Positions 10,471-23,522 are shown, numbered from the stretch's first letter. The stretch: DNA of 64,000 bases from Diabrotica undecimpunctata (GCF_040954645.1 NC_092803.1:63168484-63232483), one strand, 5' to 3'. Made by a program: numbers and translations. Notes: generated from the letters alone by a model not told the origin.

Positions 10471-11508
10471 TTCTCTTGTTCCTGAGAATATTTAAGTTAT
10501 TTTTCTTATTGGTTATGTTAGCTAATAAAGTTGGATAATTGCTTTCATAAATAAATGTATTTTGAAAGTATCTTTTTTGATTAAATTTGCTGATTTTTGA
10601 TAGGCATTTTTGATTCTTACTTAGTTGATTCATGACTTGAAATACTGCTCTAAAAATTATGTAAGTTATTTGGTTTTATAATTAGCTATTGTATTTATAA
10701 TTTTACACATAGTTTTTCTAATATTTATATAAAGAATTTATTGTTAGGATCTTTGTATGTATAGATCAATAAAAATTGTGTATACAATATGATGGCTACG
10801 TACTTTCTGTATAATGGTAATATCTTGCAGAGAGCGTCCCTAGTTAACTCTCTGATTTACAGTAAAACCTTGAAAGATCTACATTACGTAAAAATTTAAT
10901 TCAAATTTATCCTAAAATACTTTTCCTATTATTTTTATCTTCTAAAACTAACCAGTTAACTTTTACGTGATATTGAATTCTGTGGGATATAAATAGGAAA
11001 AAAACACAAAAACAAAAAACCGACTACTAAAACTATCTGGCAAGGCTTTCCGAAAGATAGCAGCTGCTTGTTCGAAACAATTTTATTATACCAGACGAAT
11101 AGAGAGCTTCCCCAGGATTAACGAAGGTTCGCTACACAATGGATTAAAAGTGGAAATTAAAAAAATAAACAATCAAACGTTGTTCGCCCTCGTTGTTTAG
11201 TTCCTCTTTGGTAAAGCGCTCACTCTTAATTTGTGGCTAAATTGAGATGGAAGTTTCTAAAAGCAATCACATTAATACTGCTCATGAGGATCCAGGCCAG
11301 AAAATTAGTATGGCCTATACGTAGTTTGATTAATTTTCTTTGCGAACAAATTTTTCATTTTAAAACACTTTATTAATTTTATGAAAAATAAAGTCTCTAT
11401 CTGGTCCATAATTTTTCAAATTATTAATTATTTATAATAAATTCATATGATATTAGGTACATTATAACTTAATATTAAAAGACTCAATATATAAATAACT
11501 CCAAAACT

Positions 11509-11510
<2 letters not shown>

Positions 11511-11579
<69 letters not shown>
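11511..11579. repeat. (AT)n microsatellite
   Basis: A pure AT dinucleotide array of about 69 bases without interruptions, in otherwise unannotated AT-rich DNA. Confidence 0.95.
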
Positions 11580-11580
<1 letters not shown>

Positions 11581-12249
11581 CTTATTAGTAAAAAAATTGT
11601 GGTAAAATAAAAGAATAAGTTTAAACGGATAATATAATATGAACTATTTAATGTAGGCTGATGGCCGCCTTGGTAGGAGGAGGTTATAAATAATTTAATA
11701 TTAAAAAGGTATGCAAAGCAAATACCTAATTTCGCATTAGTTTCAACTGTGTGGATTGAGGAACTCAGCAAAATCTATACTGGTCTCAAAACAGCATGTA
11801 GAAGAAATGTTGAGTTATATCTTGATAACCTATTTTGAGAGAAAATAATCATTGTCAACAAATTCGGTATAAAGCCTCGAAATAAGTTGAATTCTAAAAT
11901 AAAAAAGAAAATTATTTATTTATATTTCAAGAACGAGTTCTGTTTGTAATATTTGACAATAACAACAAAACCATTATAAGTCAGAACGAACGAGAATGGC
12001 AACTGTATATATTAGAGTTGTTTGAAAATGACATAAATAATATAACTGAATTCTACAAAAATTGTACAACGAGTTGTTATCAACAGGTCCTCGAAGACAC
12101 TTTATCTCAGAACCATGTAACGTTGCCATGGTACCAATTCTAACGATAACTTGAACATTCTAATTTGTAATAATATATAATGTAACATAACTATAAATTA
12201 ACAACATTTTCCGTCGACCGTCCATTTCTGATCAATTTTAACACCCTAA

Positions 12250-12310
12250 AAATCATTGATTAATGACCCCTATTAATGAATGATTTTCTATTAATGAACG
12301 ATTTCATTAT
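12250..12310. repeat. Cluster of ATTAATGA motifs
   Basis: The octamer ATTAATGA or its near copies occurs three times in about 60 bases, spaced 16-18 bases. It may be a decayed miniature element or chance in AT-rich DNA. Confidence 0.3.
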
Positions 12311-13119
12311 GGACAACACAACATACATTGCTTGCATAAATTAATTAAACTCTCTGTGATTGGCAGTGACCTGTGGTGTAGGCAACCAAACATATACCTA
12401 TTTATATTCCCACTAAAAAATTAATCTGTCATTGTATGTCATTATTTACTTTATTGTTTAAAATTCTGTGTATTTGAAAAATCAAAGGATGGATATTGAC
12501 GAAGAGTTTAATTTAACTCTACCAGAATTTAACTCCTTCTATCACAGAATTTACAGAGGTCCAAGAAGACTTAAATATAAATTTGTAACGAAAAGTTTTG
12601 TAACGAACTCGTGAATTAAAATGGCCATTAACAATCTCGAACATTAACGAGCTCGCTTCGCTCACGCGTTAAAATATCTCAATTGTTAATCGCCCTTATT
12701 AAATCACTTGTTGGTTAAATAACTATTAACGGGTTTTCACGCATATATTTTAGTGGCTCATAGCATGTATACTTCATAACACTGATGATGGAATTTACAT
12801 TCCGAAAACGTTCTGTAATGTAATTGTGATATAGCCCGTTTGGGTATTTTATTATATACCTTTTAAAGGATTTGAAATAAAAATTTGTTGTGATACATGG
12901 TATACAGTCAGCTACAGGAACTTAGATTCCTAGTGGATTTATTATTCAATTTTTTTCAACCACATAGATTGCACTTAAGACCTTCATATTTCGTCTGGAA
13001 AATCTTTATAAAAAAGCCCATTAAATTTCATTCAAATACATTTAATAAATTTCGTGTGACAATTTTGAAATCTATATTTTTTTAATTGAATTTGGTTAAA
13101 ATCGTGCATAACAAAAACT

Positions 13120-14090
13120 AGAGTTTCAGGGATCTGTTATAAGTCCTACGCTATTTATAATCGCCATAAATGATGTTCTACGAAATTTAAAACTTCCACT
13201 TAAAGGACGCTATTCTGCTGACGATCTCGTAATATTTGGTCAAAGCAAAAACTTAAACAACCGCTCACAACTTGCACAGAGTTTCTTGTTAGATATTAAA
13301 AAATGGACACAGGAAACTGGATTTATCTTTTCAACAACTAAAACTAAATATATAGTATTTTTTAAAAACAGAGTTAGTACCACAATATCATTATATCTAT
13401 ACAACCAATCACTACAACAAAAAGATTAGCTGAAATTGTGAAGAGTTACTTTTGACAGAAAGTTGAATTGAAAAGAACATATCAATAATCTAACATGTAA
13501 ATGTTACAGAAGATTAAATTTACTAAAAATTCTAGCACACACGAATTCGGTTCAGACAGGAGTACATTGTTAATTATATACATATTTCGAGTCAGCATTG
13601 AAATCAGTACTTAAAAAGCTAGACACTATTCACAACACAGCACTCAGAATATGTCTGGGAGCCTTTTGTACAACACCGACTGAAAGTTTACTTTGCAAAG
13701 CAAATGAATTGTTGTTAAATGATAGAAGAGCTTATCTTAGTCTAACGTATGCAACAAAAATTAAGGATAATGCAAAAAATCCTGTCTATAGAAATACTTT
13801 TACTGATAATTTCCCAAACCTCAATGCACCAATTACCGTTCTGTTAAAACTGTCTAAAAGAATAAAAGACCATTTTCATCTGTTTGATATTGTCATACCT
13901 GAATGTCTTCCATACACATATATGACAATAATCCACCTTGGATTCAAAACATATCATCATATCACTTTGAACTTACTTCATTTGACAAAAACTCCACTAA
14001 TCATGATTTAATTATTTGCCATTTTAGAAAAATCCTTAGTCGTTATAAAAATCATACCCAGATATACACTATCCGCTGTCTAGTGTCCAG
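13120..14090 (+). pseudogene. I-clade-like LINE reverse transcriptase
   Basis: The relic starts inside the reverse transcriptase with QGSVISPTLFIIAINDVLRN and the catalytic GRYSADDLVIFGQ. The thumb region follows (KKWTQETGFIFSTTKTKYIV). Stops and shifts near 13430-13570 precede a cleaner frame, LDTIHNTALRICLGAFCTTP and TESLLCKANELLLNDRRAYL. This is the long linker that precedes RNase H in I-type elements. A further frame break lies near 13900 and homology ends around 14090, just where RNase H should begin. A separate RNase H piece of the same clade lies at 22361-22885. Confidence 0.75.
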
Positions 14091-16359
14091 GTAGTGGATG
14101 GGCTATGAGATGGCCCAGCCTGCGTTGACTAGTGAAACAGCTAGCTAGGACTGGCAGACCAACCAGAAAATTCCAACTTAAAATTGCTTCTTTTCCAAAA
14201 TCAACGTTCCAATTCTTCCCCAAATCATTGTACTTCCCAAATTAAAAAAATATTCTTCCCTAAATCAAAATGAAAGTTCCAATGCTTAAGATTAAAGCCG
14301 GCAGGCTAAAAGAGAAAAAAAAACCTTTTTGAGTACATGTTCTTGTACTTATTAGATTTTTTGTTCAAATAACAAAACTAGAACATATTTGTCATTAAGA
14401 GACCTTGGCTCAAATATTTATTGTTACTACACTGGAATATATTATATATGTATAAAAAAATAAGAATAAAGGTGGATATTTCTAATAATGTAAGAAAGTT
14501 TAGATAATTGAGGACTTGCAAATTTAAATGGAAAGTGTGTGGTAGCTTACCAGAACCTATTAGAGTGTTTTCTCATAAAAATAACGTAACTTCTTAAAAA
14601 AACTGAACATAAAATATATATTTCTTCAACTTAAAAAAAAACTCCTGACGTTCCAAAATATATAAATAAAATAACTTCTTTCTACTAAGATCCTGCCTGC
14701 CGTGATAACTTAACTTATCTTCTCTTCTTAAAGTTCTGTTCTAAAATGAACAACATTTCCTTGATAGATAAGAAGAAGGCTAGGTTCCCTTGCTCTTCAA
14801 TGACAAGGGAATCGATTCTATTATAACCTACATATCGATACATTAGATAGTATTGTAGGTGGCCTACTCTACAGCGGCACATTAGTAGCAAGTGTAGGAA
14901 TATGATTTCATTAGGAAACTGTGATTTTTGCTAACTTTCGAAATGTTAGATTATTAACGATCGTATCCTTACAGACTGTGTACTTAAAAATGTTTTCCCG
15001 TTATTTAAGTTTACTTCCAGATTTTCTTATTTATTCAGCAAATGTTTGAAATATTGCTTCCATCTGTTAAAAATATAGTTTTTATTCATTAGAATTTTTT
15101 TATTTTGGTATCTTGTAAATAGAGCTATAGCACAATCTTTCTTTTTATTTTTTGCCCACGATGCAGATTTCTTATATCGTTATTTTTCAAGCCAAGGGCC
15201 TACTAGACTCGACATGCTAATTAAATTAAGATTATTATTATAATTATGTTTTCAAACTGATTTGCTTCCGAGTACAACTTTAATAATACAGGCAACAAAA
15301 TGTAGCCTTGTCGTACTCTTCTATTAATAGATATTTGTTTTGAGTACAAGTTTCTACTTAGCCTTGTGTCTTAATTATCTAATCGCATACAATTTAGTAT
15401 TTTTCTTAATTGTTAATTTTTATAGTTATTCCAAATACTTTATTAATAGAAACATTCTGACTATACAACTGACTTACAACAATATTTTGCTTATTTATTT
15501 CTGTCTATATATTCAAATTTCCAAATTATATTTAATGTCGTAACCAGAACGAAATTCTCTACCTTTGTTGATTTGACATACGTATGTACACAGCATTATA
15601 ATACGTTGATGTATTTACTCTTGGATTCTCCTTTATTCTGCTTGTAATGTATTTCCTTGTTTGTGTGTAAATACCCGCAGACCAACAGAATGGAAATATT
15701 CCATTGAACTACTCAAAACGTATTATATCATTACGCTTTTTGATGTAATAAAATGTAGGTTTGTTTTCTAGACTATACCGATTTGCCAACAAAATAATAA
15801 AGTTCAAGTATATTCTGGATTTGGAAATATTTATAATCGCCAGGATTTAATTTAAGTGTCAACATAATATGGCATGTAAATTTAGACACTACACATTTTC
15901 TCGATAAATAATTCGAACATTTGTTGTGCATTTATTATGCGCTTTTGGTATTTTAATTTAAGTTTCAACACGATATGGCATATTACACATTACACATTTT
16001 TTCAATAAATAATTGGAACTAGTGAGAACAATGATTACCCTTCAAATATTGAAACACTTGCGAAATAAAGGTCAAAGGGGTTTGAAAGTTAAAGCTCATA
16101 ATCCGTCAATGTATTAAAAGCCGCTCTGTTATTTGCTATTTGGTAGTAACATGCCAGCTAAGTTTTAAGAAACCTACATAGTAGCACCTGTACAAAAAGG
16201 GTGTACATATGTGAAATTATAAATATAAGTTCAGTTAATGAGGACTTTGTTACATAGGGCAGGTTTAAATAAAATAGGATATGTGGTAAAAGGTTATACA
16301 GATTATAGCAAATTAAGTTTATACAAAGTCTTACCAATATTTTTGCTCCACACACTCGC
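14091..16359. other. No intact gene; LINE scraps on minus strand
   Basis: Mostly unassignable AT-rich sequence. On the minus strand, about 15345 to 15240 gives ISINRRVRQGYILLPVLL, matching the G-V-R-Q-G-x-x-L-S-P block of LINE reverse transcriptases. About 15060 to 15000 gives FNRWKQYFKHLLNK, a block that normally comes before the reverse transcriptase, so the order is rearranged or two scraps abut. Nothing supports a host gene between 15346 and 16359. Confidence 0.45.
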
Positions 16360-17014
16360 GGTATTGACAGGCTACACTCGCGGTTGGTTTTAATACGCGG
16401 AATCTGTCTGGGTACCGGCTTCTGAACACGTGTTTCGCGGTACTAACACTGAGATCACTAGATAGAGCAAATTTTGCGTCTGTATACGATTTAAAATAGT
16501 ATTTGTGGTATTTTTCGCGTAACTATAAGCGAGAGAGTTAGAGTGGAGAAAAAGAGCGGTACGTCTGTACTAAGCGATAGTTAACAGGCTAGAGAGGGTA
16601 TACGGCTGCCCAGCGAGACTCAGCAGACGAAAGAGCTAACGACTGTCCCTAGCGAGAGTCAACAATCAAGAGAGTGTCTTTTGACGTGACAACGTCTTAA
16701 ATTAGGTTGTGGCTCGGAGTCATTCAAGAAAAAGTGTAACGCCCGCTCACGTCTGTTACAGTGAGTCACCGAACGAGAGAGAGGCCCGCCGGACCGGCGA
16801 ATGCCTTGCGTCTCTCTCCCACTCAAACATGATCGGTCCGCTGCGCGCGGCACTAGAGAATTAGGCGCGTTGAATCGGTGCGTGCTTGGCGTTAGAAAAC
16901 GGAGAAAGCGTCATAATACAAGTTCACACGTGTGGTTAAAGTATCGTCAGCTGTGTCTGTAGTGAAAATGTGGAGTGCTTAGATTCGTCATTTACAACAA
17001 CTACAACAATAAAG
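16360..17014 (+). promoter_or_regulatory. GAGA/CpG island with possible first exon
   Basis: This stretch is richer in G, C and CpG than anything else in the window. GAGAG or CTCTC motifs recur at least eight times between 16520 and 16820, resembling binding sites for GAGA-type factors at insect promoters. The island ends at AAAG|GTAAAT (exon edge 17014), a good splice donor, with only a 4-codon upstream frame at 16968-16982. The plain reading is a TATA-less promoter plus untranslated first exon on the + strand, with the rest of the gene beyond a long intron. It could instead be the regulatory region of an unrecognised retroelement. Confidence 0.45.
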
Positions 17015-18129
17015 GTAAATAATTGTACACTAATATTTCATTATCGTAAACTATGATTGATTGATTAATTGTTAGATTGACACAAAAGTTGAGAAACTGA
17101 GTTTATAGGTTATGTCATACTATTGACAAATGTTGATAGTGTTAAGTAAATTATTAGTTTAAATCACTCTGCAATCAATCGTAATTCAGTGGATTGAGAA
17201 GAAACAGCGCGTATTGCTAGTCAAACATTTAAAATAACAAATTATAACTTCTAACCTGTTAAAACAGGGCGACCAAACAAACGAACTAAACCGACCAATC
17301 ACCACGCGCGGAGTTAGAATTTAACTGTGTTTAGCAAGAATTTCAAACTCCAATTTTAGTAAATGTTTTAATTTTCAACTTTACCATTTACAATTACAAA
17401 TTTTAATTAATTTCAAATTTATTTAGCAAAAATTTGAACCTTCGATCTGAATAAGTGTTTTGATTTTCAAATTGATTCTTTAAAATTAAAAATATTAAAA
17501 TATATATAATCAGAAGTGAACGTCACATAACATTATCTGTACTTATTATTATTTAATATGTAGGCAAATACATGTGACCATACTTGGACACAATTGGAAA
17601 TAGTAATTTTTTATAACTGAAAAAAATAAATATATAAAATACTGGTAGCAAACAATAACTTCAATGATCGATATCTCCGCAACTAATTGATATATCGAAA
17701 AAATTTTCAAATAAATTATAGTTAAAATTTGTGCAATTCTTATTTTCATTCATTTCCTTGTTCCTATTGTGCAATTTAATAATATTCATATCAATAAATA
17801 TTCTACCGAGAAAAAGACGTTGTCACGTAAAATCTTCGCCCGTAAAACCGACTTTACAGGCAACCGATTTTTTTTCTTGCTATTTTAAAACTGTGTATTT
17901 CTAATGGAGTGGGGTTAAAATCTGAGTAGGAAGGGTTGAAGAATGAGAAATAATTGTAAAATTGTGGTAGAATGATAGCTAGTAATAAGGCGAAAAAATG
18001 ACATGATTTTTCGCGTGTGAAAAAATTGAACAGCACCTGCAGCTTAATTTTTATATTAAATGGTCGATTAGTAGAAACATGTTTTAATTGATATTCGTTA
18101 AGCATGCAGAGTTCAGATCTAACCGCAGT
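17015..18129. other. No recognisable gene
   Basis: Plain AT-rich DNA. If the preceding island is a first exon, this would be the start of its intron. No transposon protein motif was seen. Confidence 0.45.
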
Positions 18130-19210
18130 TAAACGGATAAGCTGCTATCCCTTAAAACATATACTGAAGCAAATTTTCAAATAAAGCTAAAATTCATTGC
18201 TTTTATTGACTTATCAGCTGCATAGAATACTGTCTAGATACAAGGAATAATCTGCAGACCATTGTGTTATTCCGTATCAAAAAATAACTAAACTCATTGA
18301 TAACATGCTCACCAATAGACCCTTTTAAGTTACAGTGGTCAATTTTAAAAGCGTCCAAATGAAGTAATGGTATATTCTGGAACCCTTACTGTTTAATTTG
18401 CACATTAAACATTGCAGCAAGACAATAGAGATATAATAGCAAGAAACAATACTAGCAAATGATCTTTCCATTTTAAGAGAATTTGTTTACAAACTAAGGC
18501 TTTGGCAAAAAGCTCACATTTCACTTTAAAAACAGACTACTGACTCATAACTACACACCAAAATCTCTTGCAGTATCTCTTGACACAATTTTAAGTTTCA
18601 AAGAACACATAATATGTATACATATTATAAAGAACGGCAGTAATTAAAAACAAGAATATAATACAAAACCTACGTGGCACCATTTGGAGATCTTCAGCCT
18701 TAGTACTTACATCATCAGCTCTTTGACTTGTATACACGGTAAATAAATATGTCTCTCCGGTATAACTCATTAGCAAATACAAAATATTATTGACACTCGA
18801 TTAAATCAGACAATGCAAATGATCTCAGGTACAAAGACCAACTCCGAACTATTGACTTTCCATTCTGAGGCATATATAATGGCAAAAAATACATCGAAGT
18901 CAGTCTCTTCGAAGTCAGAGATAATATATAAAGATTCACGCTAACCACAACTACCCATCCGCTATGAGAAGCTTGATATCAAAATTAATAGACTGCACTC
19001 TTTTCTATAATATCCTCCATTTTTAAATGCTACCTTCTTATATCAGAAACATTTTAGTCTAACCAACGTATAAAGATGACATAGGGAGACCGACTTACCA
19101 CAGAAAATGCACCGAATGGCTTTATTGATCAGAAAGCGCTAGCTTTTAACTGCACCCTAATAAACGGACAACCCTAAATAGAATAAGGACAAATTAAGAA
19201 AAAACGGTAG
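18130..19210 (+). pseudogene. Highly decayed Jockey-like LINE
   Basis: Reading across several frames shows fragments in Jockey order: FIDLSAA (the F-D-L-S-A-A-F-D reverse transcriptase block), LINNMLTN-PF, a degenerate L-A-D-D region near 18455, LRLWQKAHI, IIQNLRGTIWRSSALVL and later LL-type repeats. Almost every segment carries stops or shifts. The order and spacing are right for the clade, but the copy is old. Confidence 0.6.
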
Positions 19211-19439
19211 ATAAGCTGACAGTTTACATAGATGGGGAAATATCTATGGCGAACAGTGTGTGACTGTTCGTCACATTGTTTGCGTCTGTTTTACATTGGT
19301 CGCACTACAGCAAATTGGTTTATTGTACATCTGCGTCTTCTTTTTGTATTTCCATGACTGGTATTGATCGTTGGATATCATATTGGTTATCATATTGGCT
19401 ATCGTAACTTTATTGACAGCAACTCCAAATAATGATGTA

Positions 19440-20452
19440 GTAGATCTTTTACATCATTTTCTTACATTTTTCAGCCAAGATATTCTTCTTCTACTAGGAC
19501 CACGTTTACTTTAAATCTTTCCCTGAACGATCAGATGCAAAAGTTCATATTTTTCGGGGTGTCTCATAATGTGACCAAAGTATTTCAACTTTCTTCTCTT
19601 TATTATATTAATCAGTTGTATTGTTTGGTTCAGCTGGCTAAGGATCTCTTCAGATCTAATTCTGTCGATCCAGTCTTATTCTTAGTAGTCACCTGTATAT
19701 CCACACCACAAAGGATTCCAAGCGTTTAAGCATAGCCTCACTTAGAATTCACATTTTCAATTCATACAGGAGCACTGGAAATATATAGCAATATGTCATG
19801 ATAATGCGAAAGTCAATACTAAGATCGTAGCTGAAAAGTACGTTTCTAGTTTCACAAATATAGCTCAAGCTTGTTCTATTTGGTTTTTAATATCTACGGT
19901 TGGATCCCAGCTCTTATTGATATTATTGCTAAAATACATGTTTCTCTACTCCAGCGCAGTACAGTATCTTCCTCTTTTATACCATCATCGTGTATATAAT
20001 TTTGTTTAGTAACTATCATATATTTAGATTTCTTAATAATGTGCTTTAATTCATACTGATCACAGGTTTGTTTTATTTTGTTCATTAGATTTTAAAGGTC
20101 TAAGCAAGGTATCCCCAACATATCTAATATTATTCACGGTTACACCATTCGCAATAATACCTTTTGTTGTCTCTATTCAGGTTTCTCTTAAATTCGAATT
20201 GAACTTTTCTTTTTTAATAGCTTGTATATTCTGCTATGTATTACTTGCGGGAAGATGTTCAAAACGTAACTTATCAGACTTATTGCCTGATAATTACAGC
20301 ATGTATTTGCACGATGTTTCTTTGGTATTGTGACAAATGCCGACTTAAGCCTAACAGTTGGCAATATCCCAGTGTCATAAATTCTGTTTTGTTTTCTAAG
20401 AAACCACACAGTGCTTTGATTTAATTTTTTCCCAAAATCTTTAGTATTTTGA
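19440..20452 (-). pseudogene. RTE-like LINE with internal deletion
   Basis: On the minus strand the relic begins with YDTGILPTVRLKSAFVTIPK and CCNYQAISLISYVLNIF, the start of the reverse transcriptase. It jumps to GVTVNNIRYVGDT, where the catalytic Y-A-D-D has become Y-V-G-D. It continues with MNKIKQTCDQYELKHIIKK and ends in RRKLKYFGHIMRHPEKYELL and KRGPSRRRISWLKN, the same C-terminal block as the LINEs at 1236-1494 and 2056-2478. The middle of the reverse transcriptase is deleted. A second LINE follows at 20465 with a target duplication starting at 20453. Confidence 0.75.
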
Positions 20453-20464
20453 GAATGTGAAATT

Positions 20465-21837
20465 CTTCTTCTTCTTCTTCGTTTTATATAGACATGACTC
20501 TCCCTGTTTTTAAATGTGCCTCCAGTAAGTTGTCGTTCCATCGTTTTCGTGGTCTTCCTACTGTTCGTCTTCCTATTGGGAACCGTCTCTTGCCGTCTTT
20601 ACTACTTTATTTGTTGTCATTCGGCTTATATGATCGTTCCATTCTACTCTTTTATTTCTTACCCAGTTCTTAATGTTCTCCACCTTGCATCTACGTAGTA
20701 TATCTGTACTTCGAGCTCTGTCATATAGTGTCTTACCATCAATTTTTCTAAGTGTTTTCATCTCTGCTGTTTCTAACATCCTTTTTGTCCTCTCTGTGCC
20801 AGGTCTTGTTTCTACCGCGTATGTCATTATTGGTCTGATGACTGTTTTGTAAATTCTGCCTTTCGTTTCTTTCTAGATATTTTTAGTTCTCCATATTGTT
20901 TCATTTAAGCAGCCTGCGGCTCCGTTTGCTTTATTCACTTGATCTTCCACTTCGGTTTTGAGCTTTCCGTAGCTAGATAATGTGATGCCTAGATATTTAA
21001 ACTCCATCATTTGTTCTATTATCTGACCTTCCAGCTCCAATTTACATCTTAGTACATTTGCTGTTGTAACCATGTATTTTTTCCTTTTTTGGGAAAATTA
21101 ACATGTTAAATTTTCTAGCAGTTATATTAAATTAGTGCAGCATACGTTGTAAATCATCTTCACTTTGAGAGAGTAGTATTAGTTTAAGTTGTTTTTCTCC
21201 CATTTGGTATCCTTTTTTTAGTTCTTATTTTTTTTTATTATTTCATCCATAATCAGGTTGAACAATAGAGGACTAAGGGAATCTCCCTATCTTATCCCAT
21301 TGCCAGCTTCAATGGGGTCGGTTAGTTCTTCTTCTACTTTTACTTTTATTGTGTTGTTTTGGTAGATATTTTCGATCGTTTTGATTATTCCTAGAGGTAT
21401 CTCTCTTGTATACAATAAGTGGATAACGTCTTTTAATTTGATCCTGTCAAATGCCTTTGTAAGTTCTACGAAACAGATATGCAGGTTTGTTGTATTCTAG
21501 TGATTTTTCTTGCACTTGCCTCATTATAAATCTAGCGTGGGTGCTTGATCTTACCGATTTGTCTTCCTTTTTGAAGAGAGGTATTAGGGTGCTTGATCTC
21601 CATTCTTGAGGAATTCTGTTTTGTTCTATTATTTTTTGGATTAGTTTTAATAGCTGTTTGATCAGATCTAGTTCTCCGTACTTTAGGAGTTCGTTCGGTA
21701 TTCTGTCCTCTCCTGGTGATTTTCTATTTTCTAATTTCCTTAGTGCTTCCTTTACCTCTTCCTCCTTAATATTTATTTGTTCGTTTGTGGTCACCTCTGG
21801 TGTTGGTGGTTCATTATCCTTAGCTTTAGCAAATATG
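20465..21837 (-). mobile_element. LINE inserted beside an older LINE
   Basis: An insertion of 1373 bases bounded by the exact 12-base duplication GAATGTGAAATT (20453-20464 and 21838-21849). Minus-strand frames give VKEALRKLENRKSPGEDRIP and WRSSTLIPLFKKEDKS, later GDSLSPLLFNLIMDE after a stop, FKYLGITLSSYGKLKTEV, and TAEMKTLRKIDGKTLYDRAR. The C-terminus is followed by a GAA-rich tail. The catalytic A-D-D block is not visible, so part of the reverse transcriptase is lost. The copy lacks the endonuclease. An RTE-related family, distinct from its neighbour at 19440-20452. Confidence 0.85.
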
Positions 21838-21849
21838 GAATGTGAAATT

Positions 21850-22360
21850 GGAATGGAAAAAAATCTGTTTTCAATAAACCTTAAGTTGAAAAATATAGAA
21901 ACTAACACCTATCGTGACAGAGTAAACCACTTCTGCTTCGCTGATAATATCGTGCAGAATTTAGACCGTCAAAAAGGATCTCAAGATTTTTTAGATAAAA
22001 GAAATTATACTTCAACTGTGTTATTATCAATGGCTAACACAAGTCATATATCTAATTTAACCATTACAATTTCAAAATCATATTCACAAATTTCAAAACA
22101 ACAGAAGGCGACGTCACCTCCAACCTGTCGACAAGCTATAGTAATAAATTCTCTCAATGGACCAAAACTGCAAGCATACCTGAAAGGTATAGGCAGCGTA
22201 ATTATTCCAATTAATATTATTTTACAAACTCTGCAACACAACATATAGGTATGATCGAACCGTTACTAACAATTACTTCTTTATCGTGGTAAAATAAAGA
22301 ATGCAAAAAGCTATTAAGTCTTATAATTTTTTTTAATAAATTTAAACGAAACAGAATGAA
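21850..22360 (+). other. Unassigned; open frame of unknown origin
   Basis: A plus-strand frame stays open to 22248 and includes RVNHFCFADNIVQNLDRQK. F-A-D-N is loosely like a reverse-transcriptase active site, but nothing else supports that reading. It abuts the RNase H relic at 22361, so it may be a decayed part of the same LINE. Confidence 0.3.
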
Positions 22361-22885
22361 ATGAAACTCAAATTATCACCATTCAATACTGTTCACACGG
22401 CCGAGTTGTATGCCAACCTACAAGCATTAATAATAATTATAAAGAAGAAGAACTATAGTATGGCAATATTTATCGCTGATTCTTTAACATCCATTCTAAT
22501 AAAACATCAGCTGTATCAAAAACATCCAATTTATTTCCTTGTAAAACCTGAGAAAACGAAGAAGCAGGTTCCTGTGCTAGAGATGCAGCAAAACACGAAA
22601 GTTCAACAATAGTGAGTGAAGTTGTTGCTGGTGCAATTAAAACAGTAATTATATTCCAGTATAAGTGGCAAAGTGAATGAGATAACTCCGCATCTAAGTT
22701 AAAAGAATTTAAAACATCTTTAAAAATGTGGAGAAAGCAAAACAGAAGGAGGGCCCACCACGTTAGAATTTATCGATTATGTTTAGGTCATGCAGGAATA
22801 ACACAGGCATATTTATTTGACGAGGAGAATCAACCGGTATGTGATGGATGTGTGACAATTTTAAATGTAAAACACTTGTAAATGT
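22361..22885 (+). pseudogene. I-clade LINE RNase H and zinc-knuckle tail
   Basis: The frame gives NTVHTAELYANLQALIIII and AIFIADSLTSILI, the E and D active-site blocks of the RNase H carried by I-type LINEs. After stops and shifts comes RLCLGHAGITQAYLF and QPVCDGCVTILNVKHL, the C-terminal CCHC-like region typical of the clade. It is disabled. It may come from the same kind of element as 13120-14090, which ends where this domain should start, but the two are 8 kb apart and need not be one copy. Confidence 0.75.
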
Positions 22886-23522
22886 AAATTTCCTTTTTTA
22901 AAAACTCACCTTTTTTATCTAGGCTAAAATACCCAGTAATTAGGCATATTTAATATGTGTATCAGTCATCGGCCCCCATTAAAAAACTTTTAAAAACAAG
23001 ACTGTACTGTACAACCAATACTAAATACCAGTATCACATTCGTCTTCCAAAATTAAAGGCCGCATCTAGAAAATTTCTTTGAATAGTGTGCCATTTGCGC
23101 GCTATAACTCATTGTTAACAGGTCATTTAGTCGTATGTTTTATTCAGTTAGATTTCTAAGGTATTTGCTACGAGCGACTACATCTTGGTGCAGACTCTAC
23201 ATGTTTGTGCAGTTTATTTTCTTTTAAAACCTGATTTTCTTACTTTAATAGTGTTAGTTAAGTAATTGGTGCCTAATTATATGATTTTTTTTATGTTATA
23301 AAAGAAAATAAATGACGGCCAATCTTTAGATTTTAAAACTCATACTGAATTAGTGATTGGCCTGATGGCCAATAACTGAATTTTAAATATCTCGACGAAC
23401 TCACCTCGACAAACAAATCATTAAAATCAGGTATTGGCTCCCTGCCAATAACTGATGTTACACAGGGCCAATAACTGTTTTTACAAATTTGCAGGTAATA
23501 TTGAACTAAACTTTTTGTAACA
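22886..23522. other. Pogo element flank with repeated motif
   Basis: No gene. CCAATAACTG or close variants occur several times between 23370 and 23480, and again on the far side of the pogo relic near 26380 and 26430. They look like subterminal repeats of that element, but its exact ends were not resolved. Confidence 0.4.

Larger units (their letters stand above)
7001..10500 (-). mobile_element. piggyBac relic 1, split by a LINE
   Basis: A piggyBac-type element read on the minus strand. The left end fits the family: TTAA at 6997-7000 followed by CCCATTATGACCCGAG, similar to the ends of relic 5. The right end was not found; 10500 is only the limit of protein homology. A LINE at 7825-9598 splits the coding region. 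The left TTAA sits just 14 bases from the right end of the Sola-like element. Confidence 0.75.
10501..13115. other. No recognisable gene
   Basis: About 2.6 kb with no coding homology I can name. It holds the AT array at 11511-11579, a cluster of ATTAATGA motifs near 12250-12310, and near 12780-12890 sequence resembling the 3' end of some retroelement (GATGATGGAATTTACATTCC), a weak impression only. Confidence 0.5.

Noticed and set aside
10840..10862. GTCCCTAGTTAAC as right end of piggyBac relic 1
   Set aside because: It has a TTAA but the adjoining bases do not mirror the left end CCCATTATGACCC.
16659..16853. Open frame in the CpG-rich island
   Set aside because: A short frame with arginine- and serine-rich content typical of GC-rich noncoding DNA; no motif and opposite strand to the donor site.
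21658..21849. Plus-strand frame rich in serine and phenylalanine
   Set aside because: Antisense of the LINE at 20465-21837. The start of the same open frame is not protein-like.
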